In this document: positions 56,868 through 64,000 of the stretch, piece by piece
Position numbering within the stretch: the first letter of the stretch is position 1
Layout: every line of letters begins with the position of its first letter
Assembly: GCF_002836515.1 (NCBI RefSeq)
Contig: NZ_PJBC01000002.1
Span: 1-64,000, forward strand
Length of the DNA: 64,000 bases
Origin: Pseudomonas sp. Choline-02u-1
Lineage (GTDB): Bacteria; Pseudomonadota; Gammaproteobacteria; Pseudomonadales; Pseudomonadaceae
Direction of reading: 5' to 3'
Notes under the pieces: model-generated
What the model was told of the DNA's origin: nothing
Databases searched by the model: none
What the model saw: the letters and a program-made list of their open reading frames with translations, nothing else
Made by a program: the position numbers and the translations under genes

Positions 56868-57233
56868 TCAATGCCGACGATGGCGCTCACGCCAGGCGCG
56901 CCACCAGCCGCCGCTGAGAAAGAACCGCGGAAAGGTCAGGAATTGTTCGACCAGCAACCGTGAAACTGCATCCTGGCGATCACTGAACGGCTCGGAGGCT
57001 TGCGCCTCCAGGCTATGGCCGTGGCGCTGCAGCCCCAGCGCCGCGACAATCCCGATCACACCGATGGCGACGCTGGCCAGACTCAGGCTGAACACCCCCG
57101 ACACGATCAGCAGAAACGCCACGATGAACAGCGGCACGGCAATCAGGTGCAGGACCAGATTGGTCGGGTGCTGATGATTGCCCGGGTAGGCGCGCCATTG
57201 CCACGCGGGAAGGTTGGGGTGACGTTTGCCCAT
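56868..57233 (-). CDS. DUF962/Mpo1-like membrane protein
   Basis: A 121-residue protein with a pair of membrane helices (about 28-50 and 53-75). Conserved histidines in NHQHPTNLVLHLIAVP and LQRHGHSLEAQ, and the FPRFFLSGGWWRAW end, match the DUF962/Mpo1-like family; yeast Mpo1 is a dioxygenase of 2-hydroxy fatty acids. Whether this bacterial member has that activity is unknown. The ATG at 57233 (MGKRHPNLP) is preferred over an upstream start at 57266. Confidence 0.78.
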   Translation of the reverse strand: MGKRHPNLPAWQWRAYPGNHQHPTNLVLHLIAVPLFIVAFLLIVSGVFSLSLASVAIGVIGIVAALGLQRHGHSLEAQASEPFSDRQDAVSRLLVEQFLTFPRFFLSGGWWRAWRERHRRH

Positions 57234-57340
57234 GTTTACTACTCCTCGATCCATGTTGAACTGCATGGTTGAAGAATAGGCCCGGGCGCGGAGGGCGGCG
57301 AATCAAGGTTGGCTATTGGCATCATAGCCATGATGGACAA

Positions 57341-57419
57341 AAAAGATCGCAGCCTTCGGCAGCTCCTACATTTTGAAATGCGTTCCCCCTGTAGGAGCTG
57401 CCGAAGGCTGCGATCTTTT
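57341..57419. repeat. REP pair (CTGCCGAAGGCTGCG family)
   Basis: 29-base arms at 57341-57369 and 57391-57419 are exact reverse complements with a 21-base loop. Same family as 6043-6126 but with the arms in the opposite order (tail to tail). It lies just downstream of the chemoreceptor gene. Confidence 0.87.
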
Positions 57420-57436
57420 GATCTTGATTTTTGATC

Positions 57437-58918
57437 TTAAAGCTTCAACTGGCCTATCGCCTTGTTCAATTCCCCGGCCATCGTCGCCAACTCATTACTG
57501 GTCGTCGCCGACTCCACTGTCTGCTGCACGGTGTTTTCGGTCACATCACGAATACTCACCACCGCCCGGTTCATCTCCTCGGCAACCTGGCTCTGCTGTT
57601 CCGCCGCGACGGCAATCTGCGTATTGCTTTCGCGCATCTGCGCGACTGCGCCGGTGATTTGCGCCAGCGCCGCGCCAGCTTCCTGGGCCTGCTGCACGCA
57701 GTCGTCGGCCTTGTACGAACTCTCCTGCATGAAATCCACCGCATCGCGGGTGCCGGCCTGCAACGCGGCGATCATGCCGGTGATCTCGTCAGTGGACGCC
57801 TGCACGCGCTTGGCGAGGTTGCGCACCTCATCGGCGACCACGGCAAAGCCGCGACCCATCTCCCCGGCGCGGGCGGCTTCGATCGCCGCATTGAGCGCGA
57901 GCAGATTGGTCTGTTCGGCGATGCTGTGAATCACGCTGACCACGCCGCTGATCTTCTGGCTGTCCTCGGCCAGGCGTTGAATCATTTCCGCCGTTTGCTG
58001 CACGCCGCTGGACAACCCGGCAATCGATTGCTGCACCCGCGCCACCACCTGCTGACCACTGCCGGCGAGGCCGTCGGCGGTTTTCGACAGATCGCGCGTG
58101 GCGCCCGCATGTTGAGCGATGTGATAAACGGTGGCGGTCATTTCGTTGATCGCGGTGGCAGCCTGATCGGTTTCGCTCTGCTGACCGAGCATGCCGTGAC
58201 GCACATCGTTCATGCTTGAGGCCAGCCGCGCGGCACCGACATCCAGTTGCCTCGCGGTGTTGGCAACAGTGTTCACGACGCGTTGATAACCGGCCTGCAT
58301 GGCATTGAAGGCATTGGCCATCTGCCCGACTTCATCTTTGCCCACCAGTGGTACGCGAGCTGACAGATCGCCGGTTTTTTCAACGTGCAGCATCACGTCT
58401 TTCAAGGTGTTGAGCTGGCTGAGCAGAAAGCGGATCAACAGTTGCGAAGCGCCGAGCATTGCCAGCATCAGAATCAAGACCGCCAGCGCATAGTTGGCGA
58501 AGCGTTCGCTGAATACTTGGCTCAGGCTCGGCGCATAGGCAATGACCGCCACTTGTTCGCCATCGGCACGGCTGAATACCTCGGCGCCGATCAACGGATT
58601 TTCGCCGAGCAGTGGCAGAGGATTGATGGTGTTCCAGCCGATGCTGCCGCTGATTTCCAGCAGCGGTTGATCGTTCAGACGCGGCGCTTCACCGGGCTTG
58701 AAGGTCAGCACCTGAGCGGACTTGGGCAACGGTTGCCCGGACGGCCAGGCCTTGAGCAACTGCGCCTGCGCCTGGGCGGATGCCTGCGCGGCGTGGCTGC
58801 GGGCCTGTTGTTCGAGGTGTACGGCGTACAAAACCAACAGCAGGGTGGTGACAAAGGCGACCGCGTTGACCGCCCAGAATTTGTATTTCAGCGAGATATT
58901 GCTAAGCCAGGCACCCAT
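57437..58918 (-). CDS. Methyl-accepting chemotaxis protein
   Basis: A 493-residue chemoreceptor. Membrane helix 1 about 12-33, a short periplasmic part of about 110 residues, helix 2 about 145-170, a HAMP domain, then the cytoplasmic signalling domain with the conserved hairpin tip [19 protein letters not shown] and [15 protein letters not shown]. The small periplasmic sensor is not a recognised Cache or 4HB domain by eye, so the ligand is unknown. I chose the ATG at 58918 over a TTG at 58954. No che genes nearby, as is usual for scattered Pseudomonas receptors. Confidence 0.94.
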   Translation of the reverse strand: MGAWLSNISLKYKFWAVNAVAFVTTLLLVLYAVHLEQQARSHAAQASAQAQAQLLKAWPSGQPLPKSAQVLTFKPGEAPRLNDQPLLEISGSIGWNTINPLPLLGENPLIGAEVFSRADGEQVAVIAYAPSLSQVFSERFANYALAVLILMLAMLGASQLLIRFLLSQLNTLKDVMLHVEKTGDLSARVPLVGKDEVGQMANAFNAMQAGYQRVVNTVANTARQLDVGAARLASSMNDVRHGMLGQQSETDQAATAINEMTATVYHIAQHAGATRDLSKTADGLAGSGQQVVARVQQSIAGLSSGVQQTAEMIQRLAEDSQKISGVVSVIHSIAEQTNLLALNAAIEAARAGEMGRGFAVVADEVRNLAKRVQASTDEITGMIAALQAGTRDAVDFMQESSYKADDCVQQAQEAGAALAQITGAVAQMRESNTQIAVAAEQQSQVAEEMNRAVVSIRDVTENTVQQTVESATTSNELATMAGELNKAIGQLKL

Positions 58919-59021
58919 GGAGGTCTTCTCTGATAGCGGAAACAGTTTTGGCAAGGTGCCATTATTGTGCCGCTATTCAGAAAACCATTTTTTGATGCGG
59001 ATCAACAGATCAAAGATCAAC

Positions 59022-59096
59022 AGATCGCAGCCTTTGGCAGCTCTTGCATTGGCACGGCGTACATTCTGTAGGAGCTGCCGAAGGCTGCGATCTTTT
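59022..59096. repeat. Imperfect REP pair between chemoreceptor and tatD
   Basis: AGATCGCAGCC-TTTGGCAGCT (from 59022) faces the family's standard arm TGTAGGAGCTGCCGAAGG... ending near 59096. One arm has diverged (TTTGG for TTCGG, CTTGCA for CCTACA), so this looks like an older copy of the 6043 family. It ends just before the tatD stop and may terminate tatD. Confidence 0.8.
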
Positions 59097-59101
59097 GCGG
59101 T

Positions 59102-59908
59102 TTACACCAACATCGGAAGATTAAAAAACGCCCGGGCACACGCGGTGGTATGCGCGGCCAGCGCTTCCTCGGTCTCGCCGCGATGCAACGCCACCTCGCG
59201 CAGCACTTCGGTCAGGTACGCCGGCTCGTTACGGCCGTTTTTCGGCTTCGGCCGCAGCGTGCGCGGCAACAGATACGGCGCGTCGCTTTCCAGCATCAGC
59301 CGTCCCGGCTTGATCTCTTTCACCAGCGAATGCAGATGCGTGCCCCGGCGTTCGTCGCAGATCCACCCGGTTATACCGATGTGCAGATCCAGATCGAGGT
59401 AGCTGAACAAGGCCTTTTGCTCGCCAGTGAAGCAGTGCACCACCGCCGCCGGCAGTTGATCGCGGAAGTCCTTGAGGATCTCCAGCAGGCGCTGGCTGGC
59501 ATCGCGCTCGTGCAGGAACACCGGCAATTGCAGTTCGACGGCCAGCGCCAGATGTTCTTCCAGGACCTTTTCCTGTTGCGGGCGCGGGGAGAAGTCGCGG
59601 TTGAAATCCAGCCCGCATTCGCCCACCGCGACGACGCTGGATTCGTTCAACAGACTGCGCAGGCGGCGCGCGCTGTCGGCGTTCCAGTCGCTGGCCGAAT
59701 GGGGGTGAATACCGGCGGTGGCGAACAGCTGTTTGCCGCTTCCATCCAGTTGCTGGCACAGTTCCAGCGCCTGCTCGCTGCCCTCGACGCTGGTGCCGGT
59801 CAGCACCAGTTGGCAGACGCCGGCGGCATAGGCGCGGTCGAGTACGGCCTGGTGTTTGTCGGCGAAACTGGGGTTGGTCAGGTTGACGCCGATATCGATG
59901 AGTTGCAT
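59102..59908 (-). CDS. tatD: TatD-type metal-dependent deoxyribonuclease
   Basis: A 268-residue TIM-barrel hydrolase. It opens with [13 protein letters not shown], the N-terminus of true TatD (rather than the HCHLD of YcfH), and has [28 protein letters not shown] and the C-terminal [10 protein letters not shown] motif. TatD is a 3'-5' exonuclease involved in DNA repair and apoptosis-like degradation. It is not beside tatABC here. Divergent from the lytic transglycosylase gene. Confidence 0.93.
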   Translation of the reverse strand: MQLIDIGVNLTNPSFADKHQAVLDRAYAAGVCQLVLTGTSVEGSEQALELCQQLDGSGKQLFATAGIHPHSASDWNADSARRLRSLLNESSVVAVGECGLDFNRDFSPRPQQEKVLEEHLALAVELQLPVFLHERDASQRLLEILKDFRDQLPAAVVHCFTGEQKALFSYLDLDLHIGITGWICDERRGTHLHSLVKEIKPGRLMLESDAPYLLPRTLRPKPKNGRNEPAYLTEVLREVALHRGETEEALAAHTTACARAFFNLPMLV

Positions 59909-60143
59909 GGTGCTACCTCGGGCCGAAGGCCGGAAAGCATATCAGAGCTGTAGATTTATAAGAAAAGCCAAGAACTACAACGAGTTAAGGCTGTCTGTTG
60001 AGGCCGCGAAAGACTCCGGGGTGGCGACAATGCCATCACTGTGCCAGTCTCTCGCACTTTACCAGCGCACAAAGCGCTCTGTTTTCGTCGGTGATGTCGT
60101 CTCTTTTGCGACGCAATCGCCCCGTATTCTTTTCGGAGAGTGG

Positions 60144-61565
60144 ATGCATCGTCCCTCGGTTCTGCTGCTGTTGTGTGCTGCGTTGCTGCTGCCGATGACG
60201 GCGGTCGCGCGCCTGCCCGGGCCGCTGCAAGCCGTGCCGGCAAGCAAGGTCCGCGATCTCTCCGAAATTCGCAGCAGCCGCGTATTGCGGGTGCTGGTCA
60301 ATCAGAGCCGTAACAGCTCCGGCGAGGTCCAGGGCCAGGCGATTGGTGTCGAATACCATCGCCTGCGCGCCTTCGAGCAATACCTTAACGGCCATGCCCG
60401 CGACGGCCAGGAAGTCACCCTCAAAATCATTCCCAAAGCCAAGGATCAACTGCTCGGCGCTTTACAGCGCGGCGAAGGCGATATGGTCGCGCCCGGTGAA
60501 TTGCTCGATCTGCCCTCGGGCTATGCGGTCGCCAGCAGCGAACCGATTGCCAGCAACGTGCCGCTGGTGCTGGTCGGCATCAAGGGCCAGCGCCGCTATA
60601 CCAAGGTTGAGCAACTGTCCGGCAAAACCCTGGCGCTGCCCACCGGCAGTGCGGCGGGGGAGGTGGTCAGCCAGCTCAACCAGAAACTGGCGTTGCACAA
60701 ACTGGCGCCGATCAATATTGAATGGGTTGATCCGACGCTGGCCGTTGAGGACGTGCTGGAGATGGTCCAGGGCGGGATTTTCCACCTGACCATCGTCGAG
60801 CAACCGATTGCCGAGCGCTGGGGCAAGATCCTGCCGAAGCTGCGCCTTGATCGGCAATTGAGCCTGGGCGAGCCGGGCGAGGAGCATTGGTTCGTGCGCC
60901 GCGATGCGTCGATGTTGCGCGCGAGCATCGACCGCTTTCTTACCGGCTACAAGAAGCCGTCGGACGAAGACGCCGCGTTCCTGCGCATCTATCGCCGTCT
61001 CTATCAAGTGCACAATCCGCTGGCCAAAGGTGATCGCCAGCGACTGGAAAAACTTCGTCCGACCCTGCAAAAGCACGCCGACGCTCAGAACATGGACTGG
61101 CTCAACCTGGCGGCGCTGGCGTTCAAGGAGTCGCGCCTGCAGCCCAACGCCCGCAGTGGCAGCGGCCCGACCGGGCTGATGCAGATCACCCCGTCTGCCG
61201 CGCAACGGGTCGGCGTGAGCAATATCCAGAATCTCGATGCGAATGTTCAGGCCGGCGCCAAGTACCTGGCGATGATCCGCCGCAAGTTTTTCAGCAGCCC
61301 GAAACTCAACGAGCGTGAGCGCATGGCTTTCACCCTCGCCGCTTATAACATCGGCCCCGAGCGCGTGCAGGGCATGCGCGCCGAAGCCCGACGCCGTGGC
61401 TTGAATCCCAATCAGTGGTTTTTCCAGGTTGAACGCATTGCCATGGAGCAGGTGGGAATGGGCGCCGTCAGCTATGTTAATAGCGTGAACAAGTATTACC
61501 TGGCATTCGATCGGGAGCGCGAGTCGCTCGAGCCCCGGCAGCAGAAAGTGGTCAGTCGGAAATAA
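60144..61565 (+). CDS. MltF-family membrane-associated lytic transglycosylase
   Basis: 473 residues. Signal peptide (MHRPSVLLLLCAALLLPMTAVA), then a type 3 solute-binding domain (about 45-275, VLRVLVNQSRNSS and QAIGVEYHRLRAFEQYL), then an SLT domain (about 300-460) with catalytic glutamate E329 in FKESRLQ, GPTGLMQITPSAA and AAYNIGPERV. It cleaves peptidoglycan glycan strands in the periplasm; the sensor half binds muropeptides in MltF and may regulate the enzyme. Length is nearer to P. aeruginosa MltF2 than to MltF. I chose the ATG at 60144 with GGAGAG upstream; the frame is open to 59856 without a signal peptide. The 235-base gap upstream has no gene. Confidence 0.9.
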   Translation: MHRPSVLLLLCAALLLPMTAVARLPGPLQAVPASKVRDLSEIRSSRVLRVLVNQSRNSSGEVQGQAIGVEYHRLRAFEQYLNGHARDGQEVTLKIIPKAKDQLLGALQRGEGDMVAPGELLDLPSGYAVASSEPIASNVPLVLVGIKGQRRYTKVEQLSGKTLALPTGSAAGEVVSQLNQKLALHKLAPINIEWVDPTLAVEDVLEMVQGGIFHLTIVEQPIAERWGKILPKLRLDRQLSLGEPGEEHWFVRRDASMLRASIDRFLTGYKKPSDEDAAFLRIYRRLYQVHNPLAKGDRQRLEKLRPTLQKHADAQNMDWLNLAALAFKESRLQPNARSGSGPTGLMQITPSAAQRVGVSNIQNLDANVQAGAKYLAMIRRKFFSSPKLNERERMAFTLAAYNIGPERVQGMRAEARRRGLNPNQWFFQVERIAMEQVGMGAVSYVNSVNKYYLAFDRERESLEPRQQKVVSRK

Positions 61566-61678
61566 TCTAATAATCCGATTCTTATGGCGCATTTTTTGCG
61601 CTTTAAACATGAAATAAACTGATTAATATAGCGACCAACCCAAACACACAAACACTTCTGCACAACAAGGAATGCCCC

Positions 61679-62113
61679 ATGAGTTCTCTGATCAACAAGG
61701 TTCTGTTCACCCGCGCCGGTTACGGCCTGACTGTCCTGCGCATTGCTGTCGGCGTGATCTTCGCCGCCCACGGTTCGCAGAAACTCTTTGGTCTGTTCGG
61801 TGGCTACGGCCTGGCCGGCACTGCGCAATGGATGGAAAGCATCGGCCTGACCCCGGGTTATCTGATGGCCTCGCTGGCCGGCGGTACGGAATTCTTCGCC
61901 GGTCTGGCACTGATTATCGGCCTGCTGGTACGCCCGGCGGCACTCGGTCTGGCGTTCCTCTCGCTGGTGGCAATCTTCTCGGTGCACATCGGCAACGGTC
62001 TGTTCATGGCCAACAACGGTTATGAATTCGCCCTGGCGCTGCTGGCCGGTAGCATCGCGGTACTGATCGAAGGTGCCGGCAAGCTTTCGGCGGATCGCGC
62101 CATCGCCGGTTGA
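61679..62113 (+). CDS. DoxX family membrane protein
   Basis: 144 residues with four membrane helices. RIAVGVIFAAHGSQKLFGLFGG near the start and the following helices match the DoxX/DoxD family, small quinone-associated or thiosulfate-oxidation-like membrane proteins of mostly unknown function in Pseudomonas. Upstream AAGGAA supports the ATG at 61679. Single gene, ended by a strong terminator. Confidence 0.9.
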   Translation: MSSLINKVLFTRAGYGLTVLRIAVGVIFAAHGSQKLFGLFGGYGLAGTAQWMESIGLTPGYLMASLAGGTEFFAGLALIIGLLVRPAALGLAFLSLVAIFSVHIGNGLFMANNGYEFALALLAGSIAVLIEGAGKLSADRAIAG

Positions 62114-62130
62114 AGGCTCTGGCTCAAGGG

Positions 62131-62158
62131 AAAGGCCCGCATTGTGCGGGCCTTTTTT
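62131..62158 (+). terminator. Rho-independent terminator after doxX
   Basis: AAAGGCCCGC (62131-62140) pairs with GCGGGCCTTT (62146-62155) and is followed by further T residues, 18 bases after the stop. Confidence 0.92.
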
Positions 62159-62172
62159 GTTGCGGGCGATTC

Positions 62173-62202
62173 TTGACACTGGTTGGTCACGTTCTCTAGG
62201 AT
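62173..62202 (+). promoter_or_regulatory. Sigma70-type promoter with long leader
   Basis: TTGACA at 62173-62178 and TAGGAT at 62197-62202, spaced 18 bases, form a good sigma70 promoter. Transcription would start near 62209, leaving a 150-base leader before the gene at 62362. The leader contains a 29-codon frame (62210-62299, basic peptide) and a CGCTAAAGCG hairpin. Confidence 0.55.
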
Positions 62203-62361
62203 GTTGCTCATGCGCCGATTTAAACAGCTACTTGCGGGGCGCCAGGTGACTTCTACAGTTACCGTCAGAAGCCGGAACAGGGCTTCGAAATACCGCTAAA
62301 GCGCTGGTTCGGTGTTGCCTCTCACCTGCCATGCAGACTTTTGAGGCAGAGACACGACACG

Positions 62362-62670
62362 ATGAACGCACTACACCCTCCTGCACGTCCCGCGCCGATC
62401 ACGGCTCACGTCACCCAGCGCAACCCGAAAATCCTTCTTGGCGGCAAACATCAGCCGACGCTCTTGCGTTATCTCGATGGCTGGCCGCGTCGCAGCGGCG
62501 GTCCTGCCGCGTTCCTGATTCAGTTCGTCGACGACGGCGAGTCGCTGGCGCGTTTCGCCACTGACAGTTTTGATCTGGCCGTGATTCAGGCGCCGAGCGC
62601 AGAAGATGCGCCGCAAATGATCAAGCAACTGATCCGCGTCGCGCGGCAGGGTCTGATCACTCGGCGCTGA
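62362..62670 (+). CDS. Conserved-looking 102-residue protein, function unknown
   Basis: A 102-residue soluble protein, from ATG 62362 (MNALHPPARPAPIT) to the stop at 62670; an in-frame TTG seven codons earlier is less likely. The first half is basic and proline-containing (KILLGGKHQPTLLRYLDGWPRR), the second half resembles the end of a Rossmann-type or methyltransferase-like fold (FDLAVIQAPSAEDAPQMIKQLIRVARQGLI). I do not recognise a family. It lies alone, with a promoter and leader upstream and 645 bases before the peptide synthetase. Confidence 0.7.
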   Translation: MNALHPPARPAPITAHVTQRNPKILLGGKHQPTLLRYLDGWPRRSGGPAAFLIQFVDDGESLARFATDSFDLAVIQAPSAEDAPQMIKQLIRVARQGLITRR

Positions 62671-63315
62671 GGCGACGGGGCAGAGTCAGCCCGCAATCGC
62701 CCGCCCCTTGCCAGTGGCCGCTGGTTGAAAATCTCTTATGGCGGCCACTGGCGAACAGACAGAATTTGCCCCGTACAGCGTCGACGAATGCGAGCGTTCT
62801 CCCCGTAATAACGCGGAGGAATGACTAGTAACATGTTTAAAACTTTTTGTTTACCTCATCCCGGGCAATCGTGGTTATTATTCGGCAACGCCAGGGGTCA
62901 ATATCCCGGCGTCAAAGGATTGTCGATGGGTTATAAGCCCGGCAATCTCATCCGAACGGGTCCAACCTGGCGCTGACACCCCTGCGCAGGCCGATGCCCG
63001 TCGCTGACCCTCAAAGGAAAGGTGAGGTGTTAATTGGTCAAATGGTCTGCATGGGTTGGTGTGGTGGGAAAAACGACACGAGTCGCCATCGCTCCCACCA
63101 GTTTCCTCGCTGTTCGTCACTCATTCCTTGCGCTGTTCGCCAGCCAATTCCCCCGCAAATTCGTGTACGCCATTGCGCCCGCTCATGACGCTGGTCCGCA
63201 GGCACGCGCCGCACCATCCCCCTGAATTACGCATCACCGATCCGGCACAACGTGTCGGGCCTGACCGGCGGGCTATGAACGTCCCAGCCAAGCACACACA
63301 AAAATAATCCAGTCA
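62671..63315 (+). other. Upstream region of the NRPS, possible small ORF
   Basis: 645 bases with no firmly supported gene. GGGCAGAGTC ... with CAGTGGCCGC / GCGGCCACTG (about 62714-62751) forms a 10-bp hairpin after the 102-residue gene, which may end it. A 51-codon frame from ATG 62821 to 62976 (MTSNMFKTFCLPHPGQSWLL then a Gly-rich, basic C-terminus) is preceded directly by GGAGGA; spacing suits the second ATG at 62833 better. An AT-rich patch (62833-62860) fits a promoter for the NRPS. Other frames look random. Confidence 0.4.
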
Positions 63316-64000
63316 TGGACGGTAGCCTGATGTTCGACAAATCCTCCTTGCGCGGGGCGACCCCCGCGCAGCCCAGCACTACATCCGAAAATCCATCCGA
63401 CACTGCGTCACTCGCCTACTGGCGCGAGCGGCTGGACGGTGCCCCGGCGTTGCTGGAATTGCCCACCGACCGGCCACGACCGGCGGTGCAGAATCTGCAA
63501 ACTGCTGCGTACGGGGTGGAACTGGATGCCTCGCTGACCGCAGGCCTGAAAAGTTTGAGCCAACGTGACGCCAACGCTTTGTGCATGACGCTGCTCGCCG
63601 GGTGGGCGGTGGTGCTGGCGCGGTTGTCGGGTCAGCACGAGGTGATCATCGGCGCATGCACGGGTAAGTCGGGCAGCATTCTGCCAATGCGCGTGTCACT
63701 TGCAGAGGCCACTTCCACAAGCCAGCTGCTGATGCGCATCCGCGCTGCGCTGCACGGTGCCGAGCAGCATCAAGACGTGGCGTTCGAGCAACTGCTCGCG
63801 TGCCTCAACCACGAACAAAGCCCCGCCTGCCATCCGCTGATGCAGGTGTTATTCGCCTGGGAAAATTCGCAACCGCTGCCTGCCGGGTTCGACCTGAGCC
63901 TGGTGCTGGCTGAATCGCATGGGCGCATCAGCGGCCATTTGCATTACGCCCCAGCGCTGTTCGACGCCGCGACCATCGAGCGTTTTGCCGGTTACCTGAA
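63316..64000 (+). CDS. Non-ribosomal peptide synthetase, partial (start only)
   Basis: The first 228 residues of an NRPS that runs off the window. After a short serine/threonine-rich N-terminus, the sequence joins a condensation domain only in its second half: YWRERLDGAPALLELPTDRP, then the segments LLAGWAVVLARLSGQ, IIGACTGKSG and HPLMQVLFAWENS typical of the C-terminal lobe. The HHxxxDG active-site motif of the first half is missing, and no remnant of it is visible upstream in any frame. The ATG at 63316 is the first after an in-frame stop; ATG 63331 is an alternative. Product class (lipopeptide, siderophore or other) cannot be told. Confidence 0.85.

Noticed and set aside
62994..63307. Three overlapping 60-80 codon frames upstream of the NRPS as the missing half of the condensation domain
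   Set aside because: Their translations show no HHxxxDG motif or other condensation-domain sequence.

Overview
The window is a piece of a Pseudomonas chromosome, most likely from the P. fluorescens group. This rests on gene order (mupP-ubiG-mtaD-mtnA-gyrA-serC-pheA-hisC-tyrA/aroA-cmk-rpsA-ihfB is the conserved Pseudomonas order), on the tyrA-aroA fusion, and on two Pseudomonas-type REP repeat families scattered between genes. No rRNA, tRNA, CRISPR array, insertion sequence or prophage was seen.

Layout. 1-4841 (minus strand): a GGDEF diguanylate cyclase, a YciK-type dehydrogenase, MupP (cell-wall recycling), UbiG (ubiquinone) and a methylthioadenosine deaminase. 4950-18571 (plus strand): mtnA, gyrA with a long leader, the serC-pheA-hisC-tyrA/aroA-cmk-rpsA supra-operon (serine and aromatic amino acids, cytidylate kinase, ribosomal protein S1), a small lipoprotein, ihfB and lapA.

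18794-40707 is an O-antigen cluster between ihfB and wbpM, the usual Pseudomonas site. It holds rmlB, rmlD and rmlA (no rmlC), a rhamnosyltransferase-like GT2, a wbpV/wbpL pair which with wbpM suggests QuiNAc initiation, an ABC exporter (wzm/wzt, with a carbohydrate-binding domain on Wzt), an 867-residue double methyltransferase with a repeat-built coiled-coil tail, a 1272-residue protein with three glycosyltransferase domains, two more GT4 enzymes, a UDP-GlcNAc 2-epimerase, and an O-acyltransferase gene broken by one in-frame stop. No wzx, wzy or wzz is present, so the glycan is probably made by the ABC-transporter route. The methyltransferase/coiled-coil protein is the best candidate for a chain terminator and molecular ruler (a WbdD analogue), and is the most interesting item here.

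40818-45245: comEA-like gene, a FabF-type ketosynthase, a DUF2897 protein, an ethanolamine-type permease, and a 128-bp tandem array built of REP pairs. 45246-53320: complete kdpFABCDE potassium uptake system with a KdpE-like box upstream and REP hairpins inside the operon. 53528-62670: patatin-like esterase, lipoprotein, CHAD protein, thioesterase, DUF962 protein, chemoreceptor, TatD, MltF-type lytic transglycosylase, DoxX and a 102-residue protein of unknown function. From 63316 a non-ribosomal peptide synthetase begins with only the C-terminal half of a condensation domain and runs off the window.
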